Shown here: positions 43,186-54,401 of the stretch, one piece after another
Numbering within the stretch: position 1 is the first letter of the stretch
Layout: each line of letters starts with the position of its first letter
Source: Syntrophotalea acetylenivorans
Lineage (GTDB): Bacteria > Desulfobacterota > Desulfuromonadia > Desulfuromonadales > Syntrophotaleaceae
Length of the DNA: 64,000 bases
Assembly: GCF_001887775.1 (NCBI RefSeq)
Contig: NZ_CP015519.1
Coordinates: 1,240,001 to 1,304,000, forward strand
Direction: 5' to 3'
Notes under the pieces: model-generated
The model's input: the letters and a program-made list of their open reading frames with translations, nothing else
Database searches by the model: none
What the model was told of the DNA's origin: nothing
Translations under genes and position numbers: made by a program

Positions 43186-43497
43186 ATGGACAAGAAAACC
43201 CTGGAAACACTCGCTAGAAACGCCTGCTGCTTGCTTAAGACCAAGGATGGAAGCGATCAGGTTCCAAACTGCCAGCTCGCAAACAGTGAGGCCGTGGACG
43301 ACAAGACCCTGGAATTAATCGCCGTCGGAGCTTCAGTGGCGGCCTGCTGCGCTCCCTGTCTCGAATACCACATTAACGCAGCCCGCAAAGCGGGTGCCAG
43401 CCACGCAGAACTGGCCGCAGCGGTTCAAATAGGTGAAAAAGTCCGCCAAAGGCCCGCCGACATAATAGCTCAGTCATGTAAAGATCTTGATATTTAA
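43186..43497 (+). CDS. AhpD/carboxymuconolactone decarboxylase-like CxxC protein
   Basis: 103 residues from ATG 43186, which has GGAGAAGGA. The fold is that of the AhpD/CMD family, with the CxxC-type centre ACCAPCLEYHI and the helical tail HAELAAAVQIGEKVR. A further CC pair lies near the N-terminus (NACCLL). The family includes thiol peroxidase-type reductants and true decarboxylases; with the adjacent thioredoxin and iron-sulfur proteins a redox role in arsenic handling is the likely one. It is the first gene after the second ArsR operator. Confidence 0.85.
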   Translation: MDKKTLETLARNACCLLKTKDGSDQVPNCQLANSEAVDDKTLELIAVGASVAACCAPCLEYHINAARKAGASHAELAAAVQIGEKVRQRPADIIAQSCKDLDI

Positions 43498-43507
43498 ACA
43501 CCCGTTG

Positions 43508-43542
43508 TGTCTTGCGGGGCACCTGTTGTGCCCCGCAAGACA
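43508..43542. repeat. Perfect 15-bp inverted repeat between two ars-cluster genes
   Basis: TGTCTTGCGGGGCAC-CTGTT-GTGCCCCGCAAGACA forms a very stable hairpin in the 96-base gap after the AhpD-like gene. There is no T tract, so it may be an RNA-processing or stabilising hairpin within the operon rather than a terminator. Confidence 0.8.
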
Positions 43543-43593
43543 GCCCATAACCCCGGCAAGCGAAACTGATTGAAACGAAAGGAAGGTGCGACC

Positions 43594-44972
43594 TTGGATA
43601 GTTCACAAAAACAAACGCCGCAAGAGATCCTGCAAGGGGTCATGAAGTTATGCGCTAACTGTGACACCTGTCGCACCATGATGGAGGAGGATTGTGCGTT
43701 CTTCATCGAACTCTACCGCCTCTGGGATCAGGAACATGAGGATGGCACACCCGTCAGTGAGGCGCAGCTGCGTTACCTGACTGAACTTTGCACCTTCTGC
43801 GGCCTCTGTCCCTGCCCGAAGGTTCCCATGGACGTCATGGAAGCGAAGAGCCGCTATATCGAGAAAGAAGGCTTGCCGTTGGCGACCCGGCTACTCAACG
43901 ACGTTCCGCGCATGGCCCGCCTGTGCGGCACCTTCCCCAAGCTGTCCAAGGCCCTGCAATCGAACAGCGTCCTTGGCCCCCTGTTGCGTAAAGCCACCGG
44001 CTTGCATTCCGACCGACAACTTCCGGTCTTTCCGAAACAGAATTTTTTCAAATGGGCGGCAAACCAGGGCCTTGATCAACGAAAGGAAGGCAAGCATCGG
44101 GTAGCCTACTTCGCCGGCTGCACCGCCGGCTACCTGTTCCCCGAGATCGGACGGAGTGTCGTGGAGATCTTGCAGCACAACGGTGCCACGGTCTACGTCC
44201 CGCCGCAGGAATGCTGCGGCATGCCCTTTCTGGTGGAAGGCGACCGAAAGCGCACCCTGCAGCTGGCGCAAAACAACATGGGGCGCCTGCTTGAAGCAGT
44301 TCGCGACGATGACGACCTGGTCTACTCCTGCCCCACCTGCGGTTATTTCCTGAAAAAACTGCTCAAAGAAAGAGCTTATTATTCCGATGACTACCAGAAG
44401 TCGGTAGATGCCAAAGAAGGTGAATTGAAGGTGCCGGCCCCCGAGAAAGGCGAGAACCAGTTCTGGACTCTGAGAAAGTCCATGTACCGGGAGATTCTCA
44501 AAGATGACGGCTATTTTTCCGGCATCGATCCTCTGGACCGGGTCGCCCTATCGGACCACCTGTTCGATTTCGGAGTTTATCTGACCCGTCTGCAGGGTGA
44601 AGGTCGGCTCGCCGCCGACTTCAACCCCCTGCCGGAGCGCATGGCCTACTTTGCCCCCTGCCACCAGCGAGAGCAAAAGATGGGCCTGCCCTATCTGGAA
44701 CTGCTGAAACAGGTTCCCGGGCTGGAAATTGAACAAGTCGGCAGCGATTATGACTGCTGCGGCATGGGAGGGATATTCGGCTTCAAAGACCATTTCCATC
44801 AAAAGTCGTTGGACTTGGGGGACCGTTGATGGATAAAATTCGCAAGCGCGCCCCACAGGCCATCGTCACCGATTGCATGAGTTGCCGACTGCAATTCAAT
44901 CATTGCCTGCCTTACCCGGTTTTTCACCCGGTCGAGGTGCTGGCCCGGGCCTATCGGGGGAACCGGGTCTGA
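43594..44972 (+). pseudogene. CCG-domain iron-sulfur protein (GlpC/HdrB-like), frameshifted near its end
   Basis: Two N-terminal Cys clusters (CANCDTC and CTFCGLCPC) for 4Fe-4S binding are followed by two CCG-type domains (AYFAGCTAGYLF...QECCGMPF and FAPCHQRE...YDCCGMGG), as in GlpC, HdrB and LutA. The main frame stops at 44829 after LDLGDR, but the next frame immediately continues LMDKIRKRAP ... TDCMSCRLQFNHCLPYPVFHPVEVLARAY, the normal C-terminus with the last Cys ligands. One extra G in the GGGGG run (44816-44820) joins them. A TTG start with GGAAGG is used at 43594. The protein would pass electrons between thiols or quinones and partners. Confidence 0.85.
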
Positions 44973-45080
44973 AAAGGCTCTCGCAACAGGATTCAACCTC
45001 TAATTCTGCTCGACGATGGCGGATGTTCATCTATTATTAACTGACGGATTCAATTTAAGAATCCGAAGGGAGTACATGCA

Positions 45081-46153
45081 ATGGAAAAAGAAACCGGCGT
45101 GGAGCTGGATATGGAAAGCCCCCTGCCTAAAAGCTTTCTCAGCACTCATCTTGGCCTCAAAACAGGTCTGTTTCTGATTGTCTGGTTCCTGCTCTATCGT
45201 CAACTGTTGCCGCTGGCGCAGTTTCTCAGCTACGACCTCATCGGTTTGCGACCGGAGTCCCATCTGGGCTCGGCGGTGGAATTCTTTCTTTACGACACCC
45301 CAAAGTCTTGATGCTGCTGGTGCTGGTGGTTTTTGGCGTCGGCGTGTTGCGTAGTTTCATTACGCCGGAATTGACCCGGCAAATCCTCGCCGGCCGCAGG
45401 GAAAGTACCGGCAATGTTCTGGCCGCCCTGCTCGGCGTGGTAACGCCCTTTTGCTCCTGTTCGGCGGTGCCTTTGTTTATCGGGTTTGTCACCGCCGGCA
45501 TCCCCCTGGGAGTTACCTTTTCCTTCCTCATCTCGGCCCCCATGGTCAATGAGATCGCTCTGGTTCTGCTGTTCGGATTGCTGGGCTGGAAAATCGCCGC
45601 CCTTTACTTTATCACCGGGATACTCATCGCCACCGTGGCCGGTTGGACCATCGGCCGCCTGAAACTCGAGAACCATGTGGAGGACTGGGTGCGGGAACTG
45701 CAGATCAACCAGCAAGCCTTGCCCAACAACCGCCAATCCTGGGAAGAACGGGTCCGGTTCGGTATCGAAGCGGTGAAGGATATCGTCGGAAGAGTGTGGC
45801 TCTATGTGGTCATCGGCATTCTGGCCGGAGCGGCCATCCACGGATTCGTGCCGGAAAATTTCATGGCCGGCATTATGGGCAAGAGCGCCTGGTGGTCGGT
45901 GCCGGTCTCGGTGCTGATCGGCATACCCATGTATACCAATGCCGCCGGCATGATTCCGGTGGTGGAAGCACTGCTCGGCAAGGGAGCGGCGTTGGGCACC
46001 GTGCTGGCCTTTATGATGAGCGTTATCGCCCTCTCCTTTCCGGAAATGGTGATTCTGCGAAAGGTGCTCAAACCGCGGTTAATCGCCACCTTTATCGCCG
46101 TGGTCGGAGCCGGTATCCTGGTCGTAGGCTACCTGTTCAACCTGGTTATTTGA
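45081..46153 (+). pseudogene. COG0701-type permease (ArsP-like), frameshifted
   Basis: The first frame encodes a cytoplasmic tail, a first helix ([14 protein letters not shown]) and ends DTPKS; the second begins [18 protein letters not shown] and gives seven more helices. The COG0701 motif TPFCSCSAVPLFIG is present. One missing base in CCCCAAA (45298-45304) explains the break. COG0701 proteins include ArsP, which exports methylarsenite and aromatic arsenicals, and other metal-related permeases. Intact length would be about 357 residues. It lies between the CCG iron-sulfur gene and the thioredoxin gene in one direction. Confidence 0.83.
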
Positions 46154-46189
46154 TGTATTTTAAACAATTGATTCAATAAGGAGCCAATC

Positions 46190-46423
46190 ATGAAAATTCA
46201 GATTTTGGGCACCGGTTGCAAAAAGTGTCGGAAACTGGCCGAAAACGCCGAAACTGCCGCGCAGGAACTGCAATTGGACTATGAACTGGTCAAGGTGACG
46301 GAAATGCAGGACATCGCAGGCTTCGGCGTCCTCATGACCCCGGCGTTGGCCATAGACGGACAGGTTAAACTGGCGGGAAAAGTTCCCTCAGTCAAGGAAC
46401 TCAAGGGACTCTTGGGCTCCTGA
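46190..46423 (+). CDS. Small thioredoxin-fold redox-active disulfide protein (CxxC)
   Basis: 77 residues. The active site CKKC is in LGTGCKKCRKL at residues 10-13, and the fold ends with the cis-Pro loop in VLMTPALAIDG. This is the compact MTH895/TM0996-like thioredoxin group. Such genes regularly sit next to COG0701 permeases and ArsR regulators in anaerobes. A ribosome site AAGGAGCC precedes ATG. It closes the arsenic cluster; the next gene is on the other strand. Confidence 0.92.
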   Translation: MKIQILGTGCKKCRKLAENAETAAQELQLDYELVKVTEMQDIAGFGVLMTPALAIDGQVKLAGKVPSVKELKGLLGS

Positions 46424-46467
46424 TTCCTCCTTCTGCCCTTGGTAAATTCAGGGCCGGACGTCTCCCT

Positions 46468-47292
46468 TCAAGGCACCCGCGTCTCGCAAGGAACCTTGGT
46501 CTGGCACAGCCCGCAACCCGTCTCCATGACCCCGTAGAGTTGGCCGGCAGTTTCTCGCAGTTCTCCGTAGACGTAAGCCTGACACTTCTCTTTATCGTGT
46601 CCCTGCAAGGAAATAGCACCGACCGGACACCGCCGAATACAGAGGCCGCAGCTGCCGTCCCGATGGTACAAACAGTTGTTCCACGGGTCGACACAAGTTC
46701 TAGGGCTGGCAGGAATTACCAGATCGGTAACCAGGCTGCCACAGCGATGGGCGATTCCCTTCTCGGTAATGAATCCGTCGTTAAGGCTGAAGGTGCCGAG
46801 GCCGGCGACGTAAGCGACATGGCGCTCCGACCAGGTCGAAGCCATCCCAACTCGGGGATCTTTCACCGGTCGCCACAAACCGGCAACAAGCGGAGCTACG
46901 GCCTTGGCACCGATAGATCGGATCAGGTTGGACAGGTGGATGCGTAGCAGGGTATTGAAATGTTCTCCATGGGAGCGAGTCATGGACCATTCCCGGGAAG
47001 GAACCTTTTGAGCTTTCCGATTGCTTTTGCGGGTGGCCTCGGCAATGGGCAATATCCAGCAGATCACCGTTCGGGCTTCTTCAACTGAACAACCACAAGC
47101 CTCATGCAACACTTCCCCGGGCGTCAGATGAAATTCGCCGATGATGTGTTTGAAATCGCTGAATAGTGGATCGTCAGCCGCGGCAAACCCCACTAACGGT
47201 TCCTCAAAATAGGGGTGATCGCTGCCGGCAAAACGATTGTCGGGGCTTGCCGTCACAAAGTTGCGAATTTCTTCCTGAAGAACCTCTTTCAT
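46468..47292 (-). CDS. QueG-like 4Fe-4S protein
   Basis: 274 residues. The C-terminal half has two 4Fe-4S motifs (DGSCGLCIRRCPVGAI and ETGCGLCQTKVPC) like those of epoxyqueuosine reductase QueG, and the region AYVAGLGTFSLNDGF belongs to the cobalamin-binding core of that fold. It lacks the C-terminal HEAT-like part of QueG, and the first 100 residues differ, so it is a relative rather than a true QueG. Related proteins are reductive dehalogenase-like and of unknown reaction. It may be an accessory gene of the arsenic cluster, with which it converges. Confidence 0.75.
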   Translation of the reverse strand: MKEVLQEEIRNFVTASPDNRFAGSDHPYFEEPLVGFAAADDPLFSDFKHIIGEFHLTPGEVLHEACGCSVEEARTVICWILPIAEATRKSNRKAQKVPSREWSMTRSHGEHFNTLLRIHLSNLIRSIGAKAVAPLVAGLWRPVKDPRVGMASTWSERHVAYVAGLGTFSLNDGFITEKGIAHRCGSLVTDLVIPASPRTCVDPWNNCLYHRDGSCGLCIRRCPVGAISLQGHDKEKCQAYVYGELRETAGQLYGVMETGCGLCQTKVPCETRVP

Positions 47293-47522
47293 GGTCGCCT
47301 TCCCCTCCAGCGAGAAATGAACGTCTTTAAAGTATACGCGCTCGCATATCTACCGCCAAGCTGGAACAGGGGTAACAACCTCCGCAACCTTCCTGCACAA
47401 TCCTCCTGGGAGTGGCTTCAGAGCCAGAAAAAACTTGAAAACTCAGCGTTAATTTTGCATAGTACGGAACCTCAACAATACTCTGAAACCGTAAATTTTT
47501 TAATCCGAAGGGAGGGACAACG

Positions 47523-48701
47523 ATGATCGGTACCCCACTGAAACAAGGCGCAACCAAAATTCTAATGCTCGGCAGTGGAGAACTGGGCAAAGAGGTGGTC
47601 ATCGAAGCCCAACGCTTCGGCATCGAAGTGGTGGCCGTCGACCGTTATGCCGACGCACCGGCCATGCAGGTGGCTCATCGCAGCCATGTCATCGACATGC
47701 TTGATCGCGAAGCCCTGTCCCAAGTGATCAAGCAGGAAAAACCAGACTTCATCGTTCCCGAGATCGAAGCGATTAATACTGAATATCTGCTCGAACTGGA
47801 AAAGGAAGGTTTTAACGTCATTCCTACCGCCCGGGCGACCAACCTGACCATGAACCGCGAAGGTATTCGTCGCCTTGCGGCCGAGGACCTGGCCCTGCCC
47901 ACGGCTAAATACCTGTTTGCCACCGACCTGGAAGAGTTCCGCAGCGGCATACAGGAAATCGGCCTGCCGTGTGTGGTCAAGCCGATCATGAGTTCTTCCG
48001 GCAAGGGTCAGAGTACGGTGCGCTCTGAGAGCGACATCGACAAGGCCTGGGAATATGCCCAAGCCGGGGCGCGAGGCACCGGCGACAAGGTGATCATCGA
48101 GGAATTCATCCCCTTTGATTACGAAATCACCCTGCTCACTGTGCGCCACGCCAATGGCACCAGCTACTGCCCGCCCATCGGTCACGTACAGGAAGGCGGC
48201 GACTACCAGGAATCCTGGCAGCCCATGGCCATGACTCCGGCAGCCCTGCAAGAAGCTCAGAACCAGGCCAAGGCCGTAACGGACGCCCTGGGCGGCACCG
48301 GTCTCTTCGGCGTCGAATTCTTCATCAAAGGCGATACGGTCTATTTCAGCGAAATTTCACCCCGCCCCCACGACACGGGCATGGTGACCATGGTCAGCCA
48401 GAACATGTCGGAATTCGAACTGCACGTGCGGGCGATCCTCGGCTTGCCGGTTCCGGAGATCGAACTCCTCGCGCCGGGGGCATCTCACGTGGTACTGGCC
48501 ACCGAAAATTCCCAAAATGTCGGCATTACCGGTGTGGCGGAGGCACTGAACGTCCCCCGCAGCAAGGTGCGCGTGTTCGGCAAGCCCGACACCCGCCCCG
48601 GTCGGCGCATGGCGGTGGCTCTGGTCGTCGCTGATGACGTTGAAGAGGCCCGCAAGCAGGCCGCTAAGGCCGCGGCGGCCATCAAGGTGGTGCCCCGCTA
48701 G
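47523..48701 (+). CDS. purT: Formate-dependent phosphoribosylglycinamide formyltransferase PurT
   Basis: 392 residues, the usual length. An ATP-grasp enzyme that formylates GAR with formate and ATP in purine synthesis, bypassing folate-dependent PurN. N-terminal [18 protein letters not shown], the [10 protein letters not shown] and [17 protein letters not shown]-grasp core, and the [28 protein letters not shown] Mg-binding segment are all intact. Ribosome site GAAGGGAGGGACA. It is followed by a strong terminator. Confidence 0.97.
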   Translation: MIGTPLKQGATKILMLGSGELGKEVVIEAQRFGIEVVAVDRYADAPAMQVAHRSHVIDMLDREALSQVIKQEKPDFIVPEIEAINTEYLLELEKEGFNVIPTARATNLTMNREGIRRLAAEDLALPTAKYLFATDLEEFRSGIQEIGLPCVVKPIMSSSGKGQSTVRSESDIDKAWEYAQAGARGTGDKVIIEEFIPFDYEITLLTVRHANGTSYCPPIGHVQEGGDYQESWQPMAMTPAALQEAQNQAKAVTDALGGTGLFGVEFFIKGDTVYFSEISPRPHDTGMVTMVSQNMSEFELHVRAILGLPVPEIELLAPGASHVVLATENSQNVGITGVAEALNVPRSKVRVFGKPDTRPGRRMAVALVVADDVEEARKQAAKAAAAIKVVPR

Positions 48702-48730
48702 AACAAGTAAGCGCCCCTGCCCTATTTCAA

Positions 48731-48766
48731 AATCCCCTGTGACTAAAAATCACAGGGGATTTTTTA
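48731..48766 (+). terminator. Intrinsic terminator after purT
   Basis: AATCCCCTGTGA and TCACAGGGGATT form a 12-bp stem with a TTTTT tail. Classical Rho-independent terminator. Confidence 0.95.
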
Positions 48767-48907
48767 TTGATCAATCTCCGGCACTTAAACCCTGCGGTTG
48801 TCATTGTTTTTACTTAGGCCCTTGACGAAGGGTCTATTTGCCGTTTTAGTAATAGGAAATCGGCAAAGGCTACGCCACTTGCCCTCTCCGTTGACAGGGA
48901 GGAATCT

Positions 48908-49177
48908 ATGCCTTGGGACCTGAACCGAGCCAGAAGCCTGGTTGCATCGGATCCAAGCCTGGCCGCATTCAAGGTACATCATGAAGGAGGCGAACTGCAC
49001 CTCAATAACGCCGGGGGCTTGTTTGCGCGTTTGCTGCCCACCAACCGCGCAGGACACTGGCAGATGGAATATTTCGTTCAGCGGAAACGTTGGGAATGCC
49101 GGGAATTCGTCGGCCCCCTGAACGAGTGCCTGGAGCTGCTGCGCAGCGACCCTCACTATGTGTTTTGGGAAGGCTGA
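48908..49177 (+). CDS. Conserved hypothetical small protein
   Basis: 89 residues starting at an ATG with GGGAGGAATCT upstream. Compact, mixed alpha/beta composition with many Trp and aromatic residues (MPWDLN, HWQMEYFVQRKRWE, HYVFWEG) and no Cys motif, signal peptide or known motif. It lies between two terminators as a single-gene unit. I do not recognise the family. Confidence 0.7.
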   Translation: MPWDLNRARSLVASDPSLAAFKVHHEGGELHLNNAGGLFARLLPTNRAGHWQMEYFVQRKRWECREFVGPLNECLELLRSDPHYVFWEG

Positions 49178-49205
49178 TCGAACCATCTTTTTTCAATAGA
49201 CAACA

Positions 49206-49238
49206 AAAAAGCGCCATCCGTAATGGATGGCGCTTTTT
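49206..49238. terminator. Bidirectional intrinsic terminator
   Basis: AAAAAGCGCCATCC, short loop GTAAT, GGATGGCGCTTTTT. A perfect 14-bp stem with A and T tracts on the two sides, able to end both the small gene on the plus strand and purC on the minus strand. Confidence 0.95.
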
Positions 49239-49266
49239 AAATGGCCTTAAACGCAGGCGATGCGGA

Positions 49267-50157
49267 TCAACTCTTGATGCCGGTGACACGCTCCATAGCC
49301 TCGAGGTATTTTTCCGAGGTTTTACGCACGATCTCTGCGGGCAATGTCGGTGCCGGAGCTTGCTTGTTCCAATCGAGAGTCTCCAGGTAGTCCCGCAGGA
49401 ATTGCTTGTCGAAACTCGGTTGAGAACCGCCGGGAGAATAAAGATCCCTGGGCCAGAAGCGGGATGAATCAGGGGTCAGGGCTTCATCGATCCAGATCAA
49501 CTGATCCTGGTAAAGGCCGAATTCAAATTTGGTATCGGCGATGATGATACCCTTGGCAGCCAACTCTTCCCGAGCGCGCAGATAGATGGCCAGGCTGGTT
49601 TCCTTGGCTTGCTGAGCCAATCCCGGTGCGCACAACTCCACGGCTTTGTCAAAGGAGATGTTCTCGTCGTGGGCGCCCAACTCGGCTTTGGTCGAAGGGG
49701 TAAAGATCGGTTCGGGAAGCTGCTGGCTCTCCTGCAGACCGGCGGGCAAGGGAATGCCGCAGACGCTGCCCTGGCGGCCGTATTCCTTCCAGCCGGAGCC
49801 GGTGATATAGCCGCGTACGATACACTCGATGGGCAGAGGCGCGGCCTTTTTGACCAGCATGCTGCGCCCTTCGAGTTGTTCCCGGTACTTGTGGGTCTCC
49901 GCCGGGAAATCGTTCACCTCGGTGGCTACCAGGTGATTAGGCACGATATCGGTCATGCGCTCAAACCAGAACTTGGAGATCTGGGTCAGCACGAATCCTT
50001 TATCGGGAATACCTTCGTTCATTACCACGTCGAACGCGGAAATACGGTCGCTGGTGACGATCAACAGGTGTTCGCCGAGGTCGTAGATGTCGCGGACCTT
50101 GCCGCGGTTGACCAGTTTCAGGTCGCTACAGTCGCTTTGCAATACGATGGGTGTCAT
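49267..50157 (-). CDS. purC: Phosphoribosylaminoimidazole-succinocarboxamide synthase PurC
   Basis: 296 residues of the long, eukaryote/delta-type PurC. It joins CAIR and aspartate to give SAICAR in purine synthesis. Conserved parts are [27 protein letters not shown], the [18 protein letters not shown] segment and [10 protein letters not shown] with ATP and Mg ligands. The start overlaps the end of ppiD by 4 bases (ATGA) and the unit ends with the shared terminator. Confidence 0.96.
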   Translation of the reverse strand: MTPIVLQSDCSDLKLVNRGKVRDIYDLGEHLLIVTSDRISAFDVVMNEGIPDKGFVLTQISKFWFERMTDIVPNHLVATEVNDFPAETHKYREQLEGRSMLVKKAAPLPIECIVRGYITGSGWKEYGRQGSVCGIPLPAGLQESQQLPEPIFTPSTKAELGAHDENISFDKAVELCAPGLAQQAKETSLAIYLRAREELAAKGIIIADTKFEFGLYQDQLIWIDEALTPDSSRFWPRDLYSPGGSQPSFDKQFLRDYLETLDWNKQAPAPTLPAEIVRKTSEKYLEAMERVTGIKS

Positions 50158-52118
50158 GATGCCAGTTCTTCTTCCTTAAGTGAGTTTTGCAGGGCCGGAT
50201 GAACATCGATATCGGCCTCTTTGCGGAGTTCTTTAATGCGGGTTTCGAGCAGGTTTTCTTTTTTGCGGGCGAGCAAAATCTTTTCCAGCTCGGTGCGATT
50301 TTCAGCGTCCAGTTTAGCCATATCGGCCTGCTGATGGGCCTTGAAGGCAACAACCACAAACTTACCGGCCACCTCGAAAACCTTATCGGCAGCGGGCTTT
50401 TCTTTAGTCAGGTCAAAGGCCACCTCGGCCACCTCGGCAGCGCTGCCGATGCGTGGCACAAAGGTTCCGTAGGAGCGGGAAAAGAAATCGGTCTCCTCAA
50501 CCTTCTGTTTAAGCTTACGGGCCGCAGAGGACAAAGATTTTCCATCCTGTACGTCCGCCAGCAGTTTCTCTGCAGTTTGACGAGCCAGACCATGACTCTG
50601 CTGACGGCGATAAGCCGCTTCGACAGCAGCCCGCACCTTTGCCAGTTCGGCCACATGGCTGGGGTGACGTTCCTTAAGGGCAGGCAAATAGATGGCGTCG
50701 GCCAGAGTCACCGGCCGGCCCAGTTCATTTTCTTTGAGCTTAAAGGCCGCACTGTTGAGTTCAGGTGCTTTGCCGATGCCGGGTATTGACGATCCCTGTT
50801 CAAAAGCCCCGGTCGTCTTCACAGTCAGGCCGTTAGCCTCAGCCGCTGCAACGAGATCACCGCTCTTGCGATGAATATTATAGGCGTCCATGGCCTTTTC
50901 AATAGCCAATTGGCGGGACTGTTCTTTGACAACTCCCGCTTTAACCTCGTCGAGAACGTCGGCGAGATCTTTAACGCCGGCCGGAATGTGGCCTTGGCAG
51001 AGAATAATATGGTAACCGAAGTTAGTCTCTACAATGTCGCTTAGCTGGCCTGGCTGCAAGGAAAAAGCCGCCTCTTCGAAGGCCGGCACCATGGTGCCGC
51101 GGGCAAAGTATCCAAGCGCACCGCCTTTGGCGGCGCTGCCGGCATCATCTGAATGGAGGCGAGCCAGTTCGGCGAAGTTCTTGTTGTCTTTGGTCTTGAT
51201 CTGCGCAAGAAGCTTTTCAGCCAACTGGCGCTTTTGCTTCTTAACCTTGGGCTTGGCATCGGCATCGACACGCAACAGGATGTGCGAGGCTTGAGTCTGT
51301 TCGGTCACATCGAACTGGGCCTGATGACGCCGATAATAGGTTTGCAGAACTTCGTCGCTCAGATCGATATCCCCCTCGTAGCTGGCCGGTTCGAATTTGA
51401 GGTAGTTTATAGCCACCGTCTCGGCCACTCGGAACTGCTCTTGATGATCGTCGTAATAGCCCTGCAAGGTTTCGTCGGTCACCTTTACATCGTCTTCAAA
51501 GAGCGCCGGCGCCAATCGAACGAAAGCCAGGTTGACCCTTTCATTGCGACGCCGGTATTCTTCGGCGACCTCTTCCTCGCTGACGGCCGCCGATTCTTCG
51601 ATCTGTTGACGAACCTTTTCGATCAACAATTGGCGACGCTGACCATCTTCAAATTGCTCGGAGGTCATGCGCTGGTATTGGAGTACTTGGAGGTATTGAT
51701 CCTTGTTGAACGCACCGTCGACCTGAAAGGCGGGAATCTGGGCGATCATATCGACCAACTCACTCTTGGAAACCTCGATATCACGATCGTCGGCATCCTG
51801 CAGCAGCAAGGTCTGATTTATCAACCTTTCCAGCGTCTGACCTTCGAGGCCGAGTTGTTCTTCCATCTCGGGAGTAAAGCGCTCACGGTAGATATTCTGG
51901 TAAAGGCGCCGCATATTGTCATAGGCAGTACGGAAATCACCGAAGGTCACCCTCTCGCCATTAATCTTTACCGCCACATCGCCATCGGCACCATCGTTGC
52001 CGCCCCCTTGGCCCCAGACCAGGAAAATGGTCCCGACAAAGGCCGCAATGATGACCCAGAACACGATCTTGACCATCACCGATTTCTGTTTTCTTCGAAT
52101 TAAGTCCAGCATCGTCAA
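50154..52118 (-). CDS. PpiD/SurA-like membrane-anchored peptidyl-prolyl isomerase
   Basis: 654 residues: one N-terminal membrane helix ([20 protein letters not shown]), then SurA-type helical chaperone domains and a parvulin PPIC domain (about 265-365, with HILLRVD and [16 protein letters not shown] motifs). The C-terminal region is a long helical second SurA-like part. The overall layout is that of PpiD, which assists folding of exported proteins at the inner membrane. Directly followed by purC with a 4-base overlap, an unusual but plausible operon. Start at 52118 or two codons in (MLDLIRRK). Confidence 0.92.
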   Translation of the reverse strand: MTMLDLIRRKQKSVMVKIVFWVIIAAFVGTIFLVWGQGGGNDGADGDVAVKINGERVTFGDFRTAYDNMRRLYQNIYRERFTPEMEEQLGLEGQTLERLINQTLLLQDADDRDIEVSKSELVDMIAQIPAFQVDGAFNKDQYLQVLQYQRMTSEQFEDGQRRQLLIEKVRQQIEESAAVSEEEVAEEYRRRNERVNLAFVRLAPALFEDDVKVTDETLQGYYDDHQEQFRVAETVAINYLKFEPASYEGDIDLSDEVLQTYYRRHQAQFDVTEQTQASHILLRVDADAKPKVKKQKRQLAEKLLAQIKTKDNKNFAELARLHSDDAGSAAKGGALGYFARGTMVPAFEEAAFSLQPGQLSDIVETNFGYHIILCQGHIPAGVKDLADVLDEVKAGVVKEQSRQLAIEKAMDAYNIHRKSGDLVAAAEANGLTVKTTGAFEQGSSIPGIGKAPELNSAAFKLKENELGRPVTLADAIYLPALKERHPSHVAELAKVRAAVEAAYRRQQSHGLARQTAEKLLADVQDGKSLSSAARKLKQKVEETDFFSRSYGTFVPRIGSAAEVAEVAFDLTKEKPAADKVFEVAGKFVVVAFKAHQQADMAKLDAENRTELEKILLARKKENLLETRIKELRKEADIDVHPALQNSLKEEELAS

Positions 52119-52213
52119 AGACTCCTTTTGACTTCATATTTTCAGGCTGCAAACGAAAAGGGGCATGTTAGTCAATCGGCCTTATAATTGCAACTGCTTT
52201 CTCCTTTTGCCCC

Positions 52214-52242
52214 TTGAATATAACCCGCAGTTCTGGTAGTGT
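52214..52242 (+). promoter_or_regulatory. Candidate promoter of mreB
   Basis: TTGAAT (52214-52219) and TAGTGT (52237-52242) with a 17-base spacer, about 80 bases before the mreB start. The -10 match is only moderate. Confidence 0.4.
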
Positions 52243-52244
52243 AA

Positions 52245-53366
<1,122 letters not shown>

Positions 53367-53523
53367 ACCAGTACGTTATCGTAGATCGACCAAAAAAAAC
53401 TACATTCGGGTGAGGCAGGTGCGTCGGTTTTCAAGCAACGCCTGCGACCAATAGCACCGAAAGCGTCGTATATATTTTATTAAACTTGCTGATTAAAGCC
53501 CTGTACGGATTTTTCAGTAAGGA

Positions 53524-53548
53524 AGAGGGCGTCAAGCCCTCTTTTTTC
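53524..53548 (+). terminator. Intrinsic terminator between mreB and mreC
   Basis: AGAGGGC-GTCAA-GCCCTCT, then TTTTTTCTTTT. A 7-bp stem with a strong T-run in the 216-base spacer between mreB and mreC. The rest of the spacer (53367-53523) holds a second imperfect hairpin (GCAGG.../...CCTGC) and no gene. Confidence 0.85.
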
Positions 53549-53582
53549 TTTTGTTGGCCCTTTTTCTTCGAATTATATCGCC

Positions 53583-54401
53583 ATGCTGGAACTGCTTCGT
53601 AAATATCGGGTTCGATTGCTGGCCGGCTGTCTGGTCCTGACCGCTTTGCTCTTCTATTCGACCAACCTCCGCCACCAGAACAACACGACCATGTTCGAAA
53701 AAATTGTGCTGCAGATTGCCTCACCACTGTTGTACGGCTTCGACAGCACCTGTCGAACAGCCGACGGGTTGTGGAGTCGCTACCTGTGGCTGATTGACAC
53801 CGAACAGCAGAACAAAGCATTACGCGCTGAAAATCGACGCCTGCGGGGTGACCTGACCGACCTGCAAGAGGTGCGTCTAGCCAACGAGCGACTGCGCAAA
53901 CTCCTTGATTTTCGAGAAAGCAGCGGCCTGTCCGGCGTTGCTGCGCGAATTATCGCTGTCGACGCCAGCAGTCTTTTCCGTACCGTCCTCATCGACAAAG
54001 GGCGCCAACAAGGCCTGCGGGAAGGACTCCCCGTGGTGGTTGCCGAAGGAGCCGTGGGCCGGGTCATCAAGTGCACCTCCCGCCAGTCCAGGGTGTTGCT
54101 GGTTACCGACGCCTCGTCTACAGCCGCTGCCCTGGTACAGCGTAGCCGCACCCGGGCCATCTGCCGCGGACAGGGGGATTATTTGACCCTTGAATTTGCC
54201 TTGCGTCGCGACGACATCGAGGTCGGAGATCTGATTGTCACTTCCGGCACCGGAGGTGTTTTCCCCAAAGGCCTGGTTCTTGGCCGCACCAGCAATATTG
54301 AACGGGAAGCTTACGGCCTGTTTCAGACCGTTACCGTCATCCCGGAGGTCGATTTCACGCGCCTTGAAGAGGTGCTGGTACTTCTGGGGGAAGCGTCATG
54401 A
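53583..54401 (+). CDS. mreC: Rod-shape-determining protein MreC
   Basis: 272 residues: N-terminal membrane helix (VRLLAGCLVLTALLFYSTNL), a coiled coil (about 75-110) and the two-barrel periplasmic domain (GVAARIIAVDASSLFRTVLIDKGRQQGL ... GAVGRVI). It couples MreB and MreD to penicillin-binding proteins. Its end overlaps the mreD start by 4 bases. Confidence 0.95.
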   Translation: MLELLRKYRVRLLAGCLVLTALLFYSTNLRHQNNTTMFEKIVLQIASPLLYGFDSTCRTADGLWSRYLWLIDTEQQNKALRAENRRLRGDLTDLQEVRLANERLRKLLDFRESSGLSGVAARIIAVDASSLFRTVLIDKGRQQGLREGLPVVVAEGAVGRVIKCTSRQSRVLLVTDASSTAAALVQRSRTRAICRGQGDYLTLEFALRRDDIEVGDLIVTSGTGGVFPKGLVLGRTSNIEREAYGLFQTVTVIPEVDFTRLEEVLVLLGEAS

